DNA of 64,000 nucleotides. Origin: an uncultured Prevotellaceae bacterium. Its GTDB lineage: Bacteria; Bacteroidota; Bacteroidia; Bacteroidales; Bacteroidaceae. The notes beneath the pieces are model-generated. The model worked only from the letters and a program-made list of their open reading frames with translations, had not been told where the DNA came from and made no database searches. The stretch covers positions 22,480 through 86,479 of the forward strand of contig CASGAM010000024.1 of the NCBI GenBank assembly GCA_949299545.1, in the 5' to 3' direction. Made by a program: the position numbers and the translations under genes. Below, in pieces: positions 35,292 to 47,100 of this stretch; position 1 is the stretch's first letter, and each line of letters opens with the position of its first letter.

Positions 35292-36659
35292 ATGAAAACA
35301 AAGAAAATTACAATCTCAACAGCAATTCTGTTAGCAAGCTGCTGCCTGAATGCACAGGAAAACAAGCAAAATGTTCAGGAACTGAACTTGCCAATCATCC
35401 AGACCAAATTCACAGCCGACCCTGCACCAATGGTTCATAATGATACCATTTATTTATATACCTCTCACGACGAAGATGACGCCGAAGGCTTTAAGATGGA
35501 AAACTGGTTGCTCTATACTTCCACCGACATGGTGAACTGGCAAGACCGTGGTTCCATCGCATCCCTGAAAGACTTCAAATGGTACAAAGGCAACAATGGT
35601 GCCTGGGCTGCGTGCGTTGTGGAACGTAACGGCAAATTCTACATGTACTGCCCCATCCACGGAAACGGTATCGGCGTATTGGTCGGCGACTCTCCCTACG
35701 GCCCCTTTAAAGACCCGATAGGCAAACCACTCGTGTGGCAAAGGGAACATTGGGAAGACATCGACCCGACGGTGTTTATCGACGACGACGGCCAGGCATA
35801 CATGTACTGGGGAAATCCTAACGTATATTATGTAAAACTCAATGAAGACATGATTTCCTATTCCGGCGACATCGTCAAGCTGCCCAGAATAAAGGACTAT
35901 CAGGAAGGGCCGTGGTTCTACAAGCGCAACAATCACTACTATTTGGCTTTCGCCTCAACCTGTTGTCCCGAAGGTATCGGCTACGCCATGAGCGACAGTC
36001 CGACTGGCCCGTGGGAATATAAAGGCCACATCATGGACCATACCCCACAGACACGCGGCAACCATCCCGGTATTATCGACTACAAAGGCAAATCATACTG
36101 TTTCGGCCAGAATTATGACGTTTTCCGCTTTGAGACAAGCCGGCACGCGGAACGTAGGTCCGTATCGGCAGCAGAAATGACATACAACGCAGACGGTACC
36201 ATTCAGGAATTGCCATACTTCTTCGAATGTAAATTGGAACAGATAGAAAATTTCAATCCGTACCGTAAAGTGGAAGCAGAAACCATGGCATGGGGTTACG
36301 GTCTGCAAACCACTCCAAAAAACACTTGGGCACGTGACCGCTGGAACCAGCTCGTCACAAACATCGACAACAACGAATACATTAAAATCAAAGGTGTAGA
36401 TTTCAAGAACGGCGCGACATCGTTCAAGGTTTCCGCTTCATGCCATCTCTATGGCGGCAGCATAGAAATCCGCCTCGACGACGTGGAAGGCACTTGTATC
36501 GGCACTGTCAATATCACCAACACCAAAGACAACCTGAAGACATTTGAAACAAAGGTAAAATCCGTGAAAGGCGTTCACGACCTCTACTTAGTCTTCAAAG
36601 GATGCAAGCAACAACAACGGAACTTGTTCATGCTTGACTGGTGGGAATTCAGCAAGTAA
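35292..36659 (+). CDS. Secreted GH43-CBM6 arabinofuranosidase/xylosidase (455 aa)
   Basis: The signal peptide ends about residue 22 (LNAQ). Because a Cys pair occurs (LLASCC), lipoprotein processing is also possible. The propeller has Asp43 base in KFTADPAPMVHNDTIYLY, Asp about 157 in DIDPTVFIDDDGQAYMYWG, and Glu about 204 acid in YQEGPWFYKRNNHYYL. The C-terminal 125 residues form a CBM6-like lectin (KVEAETMAWGYGLQT ... GSIEIRLDDVEG ... HDLYLVFKG), matching the end of the GH30-GH43 fusion. It probably binds and trims arabinoxylan. Confidence 0.9.
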   Translation: MKTKKITISTAILLASCCLNAQENKQNVQELNLPIIQTKFTADPAPMVHNDTIYLYTSHDEDDAEGFKMENWLLYTSTDMVNWQDRGSIASLKDFKWYKGNNGAWAACVVERNGKFYMYCPIHGNGIGVLVGDSPYGPFKDPIGKPLVWQREHWEDIDPTVFIDDDGQAYMYWGNPNVYYVKLNEDMISYSGDIVKLPRIKDYQEGPWFYKRNNHYYLAFASTCCPEGIGYAMSDSPTGPWEYKGHIMDHTPQTRGNHPGIIDYKGKSYCFGQNYDVFRFETSRHAERRSVSAAEMTYNADGTIQELPYFFECKLEQIENFNPYRKVEAETMAWGYGLQTTPKNTWARDRWNQLVTNIDNNEYIKIKGVDFKNGATSFKVSASCHLYGGSIEIRLDDVEGTCIGTVNITNTKDNLKTFETKVKSVKGVHDLYLVFKGCKQQQRNLFMLDWWEFSK

Positions 36660-36748
36660 ATATGCAAGACATTCCCCGGTAAGGTTTTAAATGCCCTTCG
36701 TGACGCATACAGTTAACAACGTTTTATATACATAAATTCATTAACAAC

Positions 36749-39196
36749 ATGAGAAAAAGTATCAAATTACTGACACTTTGCCTGTTACCGGCCTTGGCAT
36801 GCGCCCAGGACTACGAACAGACGGAAACAGGCATCAGGACTGCTGTCAACGGTGGCTCTGTCAACCTCGAAGTACAGTGGTTCACGCCACGAAGCGTACG
36901 AATACTGAAAACGCCACAGGACAAGGATGTTAAAAAACAAAGCCTTTCCGTCATCGCGGAGCCCCAAAATCCCGGTATCAAGATTTCTACCGACAAAGGG
37001 GACAATGTCACGATGCGAAGCAAAGAACTTTCCGTCACCGTCAACACGCAAAACGGTGTCGTAACTTATGCCAAACCCGACGGAACCGTGTTGTTGGCGG
37101 AAAAGGAGAACAACAAGCCTTTCACCGCCACCAATGATGCCGGACGCAACACCTACATCGTTTACCAGGGCTTTGCCGTCGGCCAGGACGAAGGACTGTA
37201 CGGATTAGGGCAGTTGCAAAACGGAAAAATGATGCAACGCAACATGACCAAAGCGCTTGCGCAAGGCAATACCGAGGATGTCACCCCATTTTTCCAATCG
37301 ACTAAAGGTTACGGCGTTTTCTGGGACAATTACTCGGTAACCACGTATACCGACAATCAGCAGGAGACGTCGTTCAGTTCCATCGTAGGCGACTGCATCG
37401 ACTATTACTTCATGTACGGAGGTTCTGCCGACGGGGTCATTGCCGAAGCACGTGCCCTCACGGGTGAGGTACCGATGATGCCGCTCTGGAGCTACGGTTT
37501 CCTGCAGAGTAAGGAACGTTACAAGAGTCAGGATGAAACAGTCGGAGTCGTGAAGAAATACCGCGAGTTGGGCATCCCTATCGACTGTATCATTCAGGAC
37601 TGGCAATATTGGGGTCATAATTATCTGTGGAACGCCATGGACTTCCAGAATCCGGCCTATAACAATCCGAAGAAAATGATTGATGACGTTCACGCCATGA
37701 ACGCGCGCATCATGATTTCCATCTGGTCGTCTTTCGGCCCTGCCACAAAGCCTTACCGTGCCTTAGACAAGGAAGGATTGCTGTTCGACATGGAAACATG
37801 GCCGCAATCCGGTGTAGACGGCTGGCCACCCAACATGGAATATCCTTCCGGTGTACGTGTCTATGACGCTTACAGTCCCAAAGCCCGTGATATTTACTGG
37901 GACCACCTCAACAAAGGTATCTTCCAACTCGGCATGGACGGCTGGTGGATGGATTCAACCGAACCCGACCACTTCAACCACCGCGAAGCTGATTTCGACC
38001 GTCAGACCTATCTCGGCTCATACCGCAGCGTGCGCAACGCTTACCCGCTCATGACCGTAGGCGGCGTATATGACCATCAACGTGAAGTGACAAACGACCA
38101 ACGTGTCATTATACTTACCCGTTCAGGATTTCTCGGACAACAGCGTTATGCCTCCAACGTGTGGACAGGCGACGTACAATCATCGTGGGACAATTTCCGC
38201 AGGCAAATTCCGGCAGGACTCAATTACTCCCTGACCGGTATGCCACACTGGAACACTGACCTGGGAGGATTCTTTGCAGGCTCCTACAACTCCAACGGGG
38301 TGAGCGCTACGAAAAGTCCGCTATATCAGGAGCTTTATGTGCGCTGGACACAATTCGGAACATTCTGTCCGATGATGCGCAGCCACGGCGCAGATGTTCC
38401 CCGTGAAATATACCTTTACGGAAAAGCGGGCGAACCTGTTTACGATGCCCTGGTTGATGCCGTCAAACTGCGCTATACCTTGCTGCCTTACATCTACTCA
38501 ACATCATGGGAGGTTTCCAAACATCAGTCTACTTTCATGAGAGCGCTCGTCATGGATTTCGCTGACGACCGACGTACATGGGACATCAACAGCGCATACA
38601 TGTTCGGCAAGGCGTTCCTGGTAGCACCGGTTCTCCACGCACAATACACGCCTGAATCCAAGCAGAAGCAGCTGAAGGAAAATGACGGATGGAGCAAAGA
38701 CAGCCGCACGAACATCAACAATAACTTCAATGCCAACTTCAAAGAAGAAAAAAGCATGAAGGTTTATCTCCCGGCTGGCACGAAGTGGTACAACTACTGG
38801 ACGGACGAATGCCTCAATGGCGGACAGGAAATAACCGTCACCACCACATTCAACCGTATCCCTCTTTTCGTACGTGCTGGCAGCATCGTCCCACTCGGCC
38901 CGGATGTGCAATACACGACAGAAAAGAAATGGGACAACCTGACACTGCGCGTTTACCCGGGTGCCGACGGCGAGTTCACACTCTATGAGGACGAGTTTGA
39001 CAACTACAACTACGAGAAAGGCGCCTACACGGAAATACCGATGACGTGGAACAACAAGAAACGTACTCTTACCATCGGCGCCCGCAAAGGTAATTATGAC
39101 GGGATGATAACCCACCGAAAGTTTACCGTAAAGAGTGCCGACGGAAAGGAAAAGACCGTAGAATACTCTGGAAAGAAAGTCACGGTAAAACTCTGA
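36749..39196 (+). CDS. Secreted GH31 alpha-xylosidase/alpha-glucosidase (815 aa)
   Basis: The signal peptide is residues 1-19 (ALACAQ). The domain order is N-terminal beta-sandwich, barrel and C-terminal domains. Motifs include YGLGQLQNGKM, WSYGFLQSKERYKSQDET, IDCIIQDWQYWG, nucleophile Asp about 401 in GWWMDSTEPDHF and acid/base Asp about 473 in NVWTGDVQSSWDN. The SKERY/QDWQYWG pattern resembles bacterial alpha-xylosidases more than starch alpha-glucosidases, but specificity is inference. It lies 89 nt after the GH43-CBM6 gene and is followed by a strong terminator, so it ends the xylan cluster. Confidence 0.9.
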   Translation: MRKSIKLLTLCLLPALACAQDYEQTETGIRTAVNGGSVNLEVQWFTPRSVRILKTPQDKDVKKQSLSVIAEPQNPGIKISTDKGDNVTMRSKELSVTVNTQNGVVTYAKPDGTVLLAEKENNKPFTATNDAGRNTYIVYQGFAVGQDEGLYGLGQLQNGKMMQRNMTKALAQGNTEDVTPFFQSTKGYGVFWDNYSVTTYTDNQQETSFSSIVGDCIDYYFMYGGSADGVIAEARALTGEVPMMPLWSYGFLQSKERYKSQDETVGVVKKYRELGIPIDCIIQDWQYWGHNYLWNAMDFQNPAYNNPKKMIDDVHAMNARIMISIWSSFGPATKPYRALDKEGLLFDMETWPQSGVDGWPPNMEYPSGVRVYDAYSPKARDIYWDHLNKGIFQLGMDGWWMDSTEPDHFNHREADFDRQTYLGSYRSVRNAYPLMTVGGVYDHQREVTNDQRVIILTRSGFLGQQRYASNVWTGDVQSSWDNFRRQIPAGLNYSLTGMPHWNTDLGGFFAGSYNSNGVSATKSPLYQELYVRWTQFGTFCPMMRSHGADVPREIYLYGKAGEPVYDALVDAVKLRYTLLPYIYSTSWEVSKHQSTFMRALVMDFADDRRTWDINSAYMFGKAFLVAPVLHAQYTPESKQKQLKENDGWSKDSRTNINNNFNANFKEEKSMKVYLPAGTKWYNYWTDECLNGGQEITVTTTFNRIPLFVRAGSIVPLGPDVQYTTEKKWDNLTLRVYPGADGEFTLYEDEFDNYNYEKGAYTEIPMTWNNKKRTLTIGARKGNYDGMITHRKFTVKSADGKEKTVEYSGKKVTVKL

Positions 39197-39247
39197 TTAT
39201 CTTACCGCGACACCGTGATGCAAGATGTCGCGGATGTTCACCCTACA

Positions 39248-39282
39248 GTGGGCGCACCTTTTGCCGGTGCGCCCACTTTTTT
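39248..39282 (+). terminator. Terminator of the xylan gene cluster
   Basis: GTGGGCGCACC (39248-39258) pairs perfectly with GGTGCGCCCAC (39266-39276), followed by six T. It is a strong intrinsic terminator after GH31. Confidence 0.92.
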
Positions 39283-39430
39283 GTCGCGTACATGACAGCG
39301 ATAACATTACGTCCGCCATTCCCGAAACATGTCAAACGTCCCTCCCCCGGGGATACAAACAAGCATCAATAATCATTACAAAGAATCTCATACCGCAACG
39401 GTCAGAAATTACAAGCGGTTGCAAAAAAAT

Positions 39431-39487
39431 CTGCAAGCGCTTGCAACCAAATTTGCGACCTGTCGCCTCTACGAAGCGACAGGTCGC
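39431..39487. repeat. Dispersed multi-palindromic element, copy 2 (57 bp)
   Basis: CTGCAAGCGCTTGCAA (39431-39446, 14-bp perfect palindrome inside), 8 nt, GCGACCTGTCGC (39455-39466), 9 nt, GCGACAGGTCGC (39476-39487). All spacings equal those of copy 1 at 6284-6340. One symmetric G-C pair of the first palindrome in copy 1 is replaced here by an A-T pair, so pairing is preserved. A GGTTGCA at 39417-39423 can also pair with TGCAACC of the first palindrome. Confidence 0.85.
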
Positions 39488-39710
39488 AGTATTGCGTATC
39501 CTCACATTATTGAACCGGCCCTGTAAGATGACATAACGGCCAGTACTTATATATCGCATAACCATTTATAAACAAGCAGATTATAATAATCCGGCAAATT
39601 AAGTCCTTACATTTGCAGATTAGTGGAGGGAGACAGTAGAAACAGGTGAGTCATATTACTCATCATCCATGGGAAAGTGTAAAAATTCTAACAAAACAAA
39701 CCGCAAGAAA

Positions 39711-39748
39711 AGAAAAACCTGCCCTTGCAGGAAACGCAAGAGCAGGTT
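39711..39748 (-). terminator. Terminator of the InlB-repeat protein operon
   Basis: AACCTGCCCTTGC (39716-39728) pairs with GCAAGAGCAGGTT (39736-39748) with one mismatch. On the minus strand TTTCTTTTC follows. Confidence 0.8.
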
Positions 39749-39805
39749 TGCCAAAATACTATGGCCGCCATCTTAAAAACGGCAACCGCTCATTATGAAA
39801 AGAGT

Positions 39806-41164
39806 TCAACGCACCTGGCCGACAACAACCTTCCGACCGCCGATAATGTAAAGCCCCGGTGCCAGATAATCGGCAGGACATTCAATATCGACTTGTTTCT
39901 TCACGAGAACGCCGGATGGAGAGTAAGCATCGGCAAACCTATCGATTGAGATCTCCGCAACAGACGTCACCAACGTGGCATATACGTTCAAATCATGTGC
40001 CGGCATAAACTCAGGAACTGCCGACCATCCGCTGAAACCGGGTTGACCGTCGTAATCGTCAATCAGTTCGATTCTTGCCCCATAAGGCACTTCCACTGTA
40101 CAATAAACATTACCGTTGACATAATAAACGATGTTGTAAACATTCACCACATAACTGCCGCTGACCGTTACATTCCGGGCCGGCATGGTGGCAGGCACTC
40201 CCTCCCAACCGCTAAAGGTATAACCTTCTTTCTCGGGAACAACCGGCACCTCGGGCACCGCACCATACACGACACTGATACTGTCATAAAGAACACTGTC
40301 GATGATGCAATAGAGCATGTAAACGTTGGGGGCGAACGTCGCCTTCAGCGTCGTGTCTTTGTCTACAATCAGTTTATAGGGATTGTCCGTTACACCGTCC
40401 GACCACCGTACAAAAGAATAGCCCTCGTCAGGAAGTGCCTCCAGAACCGCTTCCGCTCCGGCTGCGTACGTTCCGCTGCCGGTCGCTATACCACCGCCCA
40501 GTCCTGATACATTCACCGTATACGTTTTTGTCGAGTCATCGGGAATAACCGGGTCATCGGGGTCTTCAGAATCATCCGGACTATCCGGATCGCCCGGATT
40601 TTGCGGATCATATACGAAAACACCGGTCAGATGAGCGTCTGCATTACCCATTCGATAGACAAAGGACTCGGAAACGGATAGCAGGCTGTCACCCGACATC
40701 CAACCTTTGAACACAAAGCCCCAATAAGGATAGGCTTCCAAATAAATCTCCTGTCCTGCACCCACCTCTGCAGATGACACATTGAAAGAACCGCCATGTT
40801 TGGGACTTGCGCTGACAGTCAGATTGAACTTTTCTACCGGCATCTGCGGATCACCGGGGTTGATAGGGTTGAACTTGAAAAGTGCCTCTATCACCACATC
40901 CCTGCCAGGCATGATGTAAATATAGTAAGCCTCTTCCGAAAGGATAACACCGTCCACCTGCCAGCCTTTAAACTCATAACCGTATGCCGGATAAGCGTAC
41001 AAAGAGATGCTATCGCCCTCTCCGGCTATCGTTGTAGCGATATTTGTCGTTCCGCCGGAACGGGGCGTCGCATACACATCTGCCGTGTAGGTCTGTGCCT
41101 GCGCTTGCCCGAAAAGGGCAAGCTGGCACAGCCACAGCAAACAAATACTTATGATATGTTTCAT
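39806..41164 (-). CDS. Surface protein with InlB-type B-repeats (452 aa)
   Basis: The signal peptide ends about residue 23 (FGQAQAQ). At least three beta-grasp-type repeats of the divergent InlB-B kind follow (each with GYEFKGWQVDG, GFVFKGWMSGD, GYSFVRWSDGV). Two shorter Listeria-Bacteroides repeats come next (GYTFSGWEGVPATMPARNVTV and FSGWSAVPEFMPAHDLNV). A Pro/Asp-rich linker (about residues 185-205) separates the first two repeats from the rest. The tail GLYIIGGRKVVVGQVR is a short C-terminal sorting-like segment. It is probably a surface adhesin or scaffold. It starts 23 nt after the stop of the 1992-aa gene, so both share one operon. Confidence 0.87.
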   Translation of the reverse strand: MKHIISICLLWLCQLALFGQAQAQTYTADVYATPRSGGTTNIATTIAGEGDSISLYAYPAYGYEFKGWQVDGVILSEEAYYIYIMPGRDVVIEALFKFNPINPGDPQMPVEKFNLTVSASPKHGGSFNVSSAEVGAGQEIYLEAYPYWGFVFKGWMSGDSLLSVSESFVYRMGNADAHLTGVFVYDPQNPGDPDSPDDSEDPDDPVIPDDSTKTYTVNVSGLGGGIATGSGTYAAGAEAVLEALPDEGYSFVRWSDGVTDNPYKLIVDKDTTLKATFAPNVYMLYCIIDSVLYDSISVVYGAVPEVPVVPEKEGYTFSGWEGVPATMPARNVTVSGSYVVNVYNIVYYVNGNVYCTVEVPYGARIELIDDYDGQPGFSGWSAVPEFMPAHDLNVYATLVTSVAEISIDRFADAYSPSGVLVKKQVDIECPADYLAPGLYIIGGRKVVVGQVR

Positions 41165-41187
41165 TTGAATCTATCGTTTAAAGTTGA

Positions 41188-44100
41188 TTATCTGTTTACA
41201 GTCACCTTGTAAACGGCACCTTCCACATTGACCATGTAAACGCCCGGAACGACATCGAACGAAGCACCGGCAGCCTCTTTCCGGCCGACCATGGTACCAT
41301 CGACAGCATACACTGCCATCTGTACATTCTGCGGAGCCTCAACAATGATTCTGCCTGCGGTCGTCGTCACCTTAACTTCACCGGCTACGGAAGACTCGAT
41401 GCAAGTAGCATCCATTCCTATCTTGAGCATGAAACGGTTGACATTGGCTCCGGCCTCGGCCTCGAAGGTATACGCACCGTTCGTCATGTCGACTTCTTTG
41501 CCCGTCTGGCGGTCCACGATGTAAACATCGGCATTGTTATCCGTATCAAGCGTAAGTGTATAAGTACCGGTTTCACCAAAGTATGCACCCAACGCAATCA
41601 ACCCATTGCCCAACGGACGTTCGTTGATAGACAGGTTAGCGCCGTCCTCGATGGTGTACAACTGTGCTACCGATTTATCTGAACTCATGAACTTGCCGGC
41701 ATCGGTATGGATATCATAACCTGCCTTGGCCTGCTCGTTGATGACAAAGCGCGTACGGTCTGTACGGGTTCCGTCAGTGAGATACAGGTTGAACACGCTG
41801 CGCTGTGTGCCCAATGTTCTGATATTCGCACCTGCAACAACCGTATTTTCTGCAGCGACACGGGTAGTCTGGCGACCTTCTGTCGGGAAGCTGATGCTTT
41901 CCGTGTCTGCCGGACGCTGTACGAAGAAGGCTTCGCCCGGACGCAGGATATAAGCATCGTCGGTCAAAGAGTAAGCCTCATAAGTTCTTTCATGTTCGTT
42001 CCATACCGTAATAGGTGCGGTAAATTCCATCCAACGGGTGTCATAGTAAGACGGGAACGGATTACCTACCAGGTTCCAGCTGCGGTCGTTGTTGCTTTCA
42101 GCCGGATAATCTGCCAAAGCAACGCTGCGCTCGCTGTTGGCGAAGATCAGGTTCTTGTTGGTGTTGTCCATGGCTGGAACGATGAAAGCGTTGTCATGAT
42201 CTATCGGCATCGGATAATTATCATCAACCAATGTATCACCCACGGATGACTGCCAGATATAACCCACTCCGGCGTGCAGGATACTGTCCAAAGTCATATC
42301 GACCCAAGTATCATCCATTTGACAAGCAGCTCTCGCAGCTCCATCGTATTTACGAATTACCCAGCTTACATTATCATTAACAGTCTTAATATCAGAAACC
42401 TTGACGTCGAATGGGAAAGATATGAATGACCATCCCATAGCCATCTGATAGAGCTTCACTTCTACACTGTCGGCTGTTATCTCTGCATTATTAACCAGTG
42501 AGGTAAAGCTATTCTCTTGCCCCGGCCATTTCTCATTATTATAGTCCATATCCATCTGATAACGTCCTAATTCAAGACGATCGCCGTTTAATGTGAGTGC
42601 GCCGGAAGAAGTCCTCCAACTGTAGTCATTAAACATATTGACCAATGACAAATCAGGATGTACAAAAGTAGTATCGGTCACATTAAGAACGATATCTTGA
42701 TGTACAACTATGTTATCCGTTTTATGGCTAACGCCTACGATGTTGGTAAAATCTTCCCACCCTTTTGCATTGGCATACGCTTCCGTTGATGCAGACGGTA
42801 CATACAGTTCTATTCTTGAAGCATCGGAAGTAAGCCATTCATCACCCATAATCATAGGCGGACATACTGCCAGACATGTAATCTGCTCCAAACTCGGAGA
42901 ATAACTGAAGACATCAGTACCGCAACGCAAAACATTCCCCGGAATAGTGATTTCCTTTAAAGATGAACATTCACAGAAAGCATAATTGCCTATCTCTTCC
43001 AGATGCTCCGGCAAAATACAAGTCTGAAGATTACGCGCAAAACTGAAAGCCCACTCCGGTAAAGCTTTATTGTCAATCGCAGACAAATCAACAGTCTTGA
43101 TATTGGGAAGCCCCGAACGGATATACTCAAAATCAGTATCATCCATCATACCGGATAAGGTCAAGCCGACTACTCCCTCTAAATTATCCACATGAGACCA
43201 TATCTCATCAACCAATGTTCCAGGAACATTCACATGAATGGTAAGGGACACTTCAGGCACATAAGCTAAATAAAGGTCGTAAGCCTCCTGCAGACGCGCT
43301 TTGGCGTATTGATAAATCTCAGCCGTGTTGTAGGAAGCCTCTGCCACTACTTCTAAAGCCTCGTTGATGGCTGCTGTCAAAGCGGTATCTGGACGAGCGG
43401 TGACAGCCGTCGCACATTTGTTTATCAAAACGGCCAATTCATCACCTGCCTGTGCTGTCCCTAAAGCTGTCTCGATAACCGTAATGGCCGTCTTGTACAG
43501 TTCCACCTGAGCCTCTCCGGTTGTCGCTTCCCGATAAACACTGTCAACAACAGTCTCGAAATAATCAAATATACCAACGTATGCAGGCAGTTGGATTGCT
43601 ACCGCAGAATCAGCCCATGCCTTGGCTTCGGCATATTTCTGCTGCAACTGATTCAGCCAGTACTCATCCGGTATATTCGTTTCGCCCTCACCGAGATAGA
43701 ACAACCGGAAGTTGTCAAAGATGAGCCAGTCATCCTCAACATGCTGTTCTTTGCGGACACCGATCGTCACCTTGTCACTTTCTGATGTCTTCTGGAAATA
43801 GAGTTCTCCTGCATACTTGCCTGCTTCGAATGCTTTCTCAGCACCGGCGGTTGTATTAACAACACTCTTATACAACATATCTCCCAGATCAGGGAACAAT
43901 GAGTCTGCAAGCACAATATCGGTATCATGATACTTGCCTTCTGAAATCTCCGTAAAAATAGAGGGAACCGTATCAAGAATTGTCTTCTCACCGTCATTGA
44001 TGGAAGCATAAACCCGCGCATAGAGAGACTCAGTGCTGTCGCGACGGGCGATAGCTGCATCCACTGTTCCTCCGGCGCGATAGAAACCGTTGTAAGTCAA

Positions 44101-47100
44101 CTTGTAGGAACCAACCGGCAGATTGTAAAGAATCTGGGACAAGTCGCAAGTGTCGGCATTCCAGAACTCATAAGTCCGGTCATTGTTATTGGCTTCTCCA
44201 CCGACATGGGTTGAAGTCCAACCGCGGGATGTGGAGACTTCTTCCTGATTGACATAATCGTAAGTTGAGAATCCTGCAGACTTGATCATCTTGGTCATTT
44301 CAACCGGACTGTCTTTTGACGCGCCTGAGGTGTCATAGCCGGCTCTCATCATGCTTGTATAAGCCAGATCCAACTGCAACATGTCTGCCTCTGCAGCTTC
44401 AGCACTATCATAAATGGCATCAATATTATCATAAATAGTACCAATCATATTATCGAAATCCGCAAATTCCGGCATGGCTTCATAATAGGCATAAACACCG
44501 TTATTTATTTCCTCAGAATAAGTATCACACTCCTCTTCCATTGACCGGATGTATTCAATAGCGTCTTTTCCGTTATCCATGGCGTCGTTCAAGGCTTTTG
44601 AACATACGTTATAGGCATTAAGTGTCAAAGGCTTGCTCAATGTATCTGTTGCTGCCGTAATGGCTTCTCCCAATGCTGTTACATTGGCTGCAGGAATATA
44701 AGCACCTTCTTCTGTACTTGAGTCCGCCCATTTCAAATAGGTTGCCTCTGCATCGGCCACCAGATTCTGCAACGTATAAACCAGACCCGTTACATCTTCC
44801 GCACCTAAATAGGTGATTGTAAAGTTGTCGAATGCTGCCCAACGTCCGTTAATGCCGCTGTCTTCCAGTGTCTTCACACCGAAGCGCAGCTCACCGTCTT
44901 CCTGCACATAGCAAATCAATTCTGTTGTATAATCGCCTAAAGCAAAGGCTTCTGCCGTACTCTTCAGGTTGTTCAAACCGTACTTGCCGTCACGTTCAGG
45001 ATCACTCGCCAATGAAAGGGCAACATCAGTAGGTGTACCGTCACTCAATGCGGCGTCATATACATGCTTATACAAGTGAGGCAGTTTAACCATGCCGCCG
45101 TTACCGTAAAGATATGCCGTAACTTCGTCACTACCCTCTGTTGCAGGATCCCAACTCTGCTGACAAACATCGTTGAGGGCCGGACGGTAGAAAGCCTGAG
45201 CTGAAATCTTATAGCTACCCATAGGAAGTCCCTTTAAAGTCTGATAAACATCGAAATTCGCATTATACTTTTCAGCGACACCGCTTCCCCAGGCGGGACC
45301 ACCTTCCCAGCCGCTTGCATTGCTATCGAAAGTCGGATTCGTAATCAACATAGTAACATCTTTAATATCTCCGGATTGTACGCCACTCCGCAAACATTCG
45401 GTCAGAATTTTGTTTGCACGCACATTGATGCTGTCTTTTTCCAGATAATTGAAGATAAGCTCATTTATCGCTGTTTCCGTTTCATACAGATAGTCCTCAT
45501 ACGGCAACATGCATTCAAGATATGCATATGGTGCGCTGTCATACGCATCCCATAAACCGGTTACAATCTCCGGCATCTGTTCATAAGCAGTATAGTCAGC
45601 CTCCAATGAATCCATGCGTGCCTCGAGTTCCTGAACCACAGCCTGCAATTCTTCATTAGACAATGAAGTATTCGCTACCGCCTCTTCCGCTTTCGCTATC
45701 ATCACTTCATATTTCGCCATGCCGGCTGCACTGCATTTCAAACTATCAGCTACATTCCGACTGACAACAGCTTTGGCATTGTCGATACAATCCTGCAGGA
45801 ACGTGAGCATGTTGTCTGCACCTTCAGTGCCCAAATATTCCAGTTTGACTCCGGCGAAAGCATACCAGTTGAAATTGGGCGTAGTGGCCCTGATACCGAC
45901 AGTTGTAACTCCCCCCAGGACAGAGAACTCTATGGTATCGGCAATCATAGTATAATCTACAGCTTTCTCAATCTGCTTGCGCTGCTCAGCCCCCAAACAT
46001 GTAGCTACGAGATATAGTCCTTCAGGAATTGTATCACCTTCCAAAACGCCATTTATAGCCACCATGGCACTGAAACGGTACTTGCCGTCAGGAAGGTCTT
46101 CCACGGTTTGGGTAATGGCGCTGGCATTTGAAGGATTGGTTCCGGTCCATCGTTCTGCAAAGGTAGGTACGTTATTACCTGCTTCATCCTTGAAATATGT
46201 ACCATTACGTTGAACCACCAGGTTGTCGCCACCGCTCATATAAGACTCGCGCCAGAAAGTCCAGCCGGTCGTTCCATCTTCAAAATCTGCATTGACAAAC
46301 AAGAAAGTTGCATCTGTTGGATTATCTGCTGAAGCTGAAGCCAAAATGAACTGCGAAACTGATAATTTTAAGTCTGTAGTAACCTTCTTAACCTCTTCAG
46401 CAGTAGCATCGCCATCCATATAAACGGTTTCGGCATCCGTGTAAGCGGTATAGCCGGCAGCCACCGCCTCTTCCAAAGCGGTCTTAAGCGACTTCTTAGC
46501 CTGATATGCCTCATAGAATGCCACGTTCACGAACTTCCATTCCACGCCGGCATTCAAATTGGCCTCCAATGTGTAATCACACAACGGGTTGACACCGGTC
46601 TGTCCTTCAGCAACACCCCATACGGTAGTGGCAGTCGTCTCCGTTCCTTCACCGAAGAGTTTGTCGCTTGAAGCGATTTTGATATGATAGACACCGGAAC
46701 CTTCTGCAGTTTCAACAATGTCCCAAAGGATGTGTCCCTGCATATTGTGGTCCACACACATAATCTTCTGTTCCGGATGAAGGAAAAGTTCATGGAAGCC
46801 ACCGTTTGTCGGTGCGTTTTTCATAGAGATACGCCAGCCGTAGGCATCATTGTACTCCGGATCTGACGGATCCACATTGGCCAGCTGGTAGTCCTGCCCC
46901 CAGGAGAGTGTCACCTCCTGACCCTGGTCTTTCACCTCGACCTCGGTATTCCAATTGTTCCACCAGTTACCATTGGACAGGAATTTGCCTGTCGCTACAT
47001 GGTAAACATAATACGTTCCTCCGCCTTCGGATACATCTTCCACCAGATTAGGTGTAACGAACTGCATCTGAGGATCGTCCCATTCCGTGGCAGCCCACAT

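Larger units (their letters stand above)
39197..39805. other. 609-bp gap between convergent GH31 and InlB-repeat genes
   Basis: It holds two terminators (39248-39282 plus, 39711-39748 minus) and copy 2 of the multi-palindromic element (39431-39487). Open frames crossing the element on both strands have no protein features. Nothing else is supported. Confidence 0.7.
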
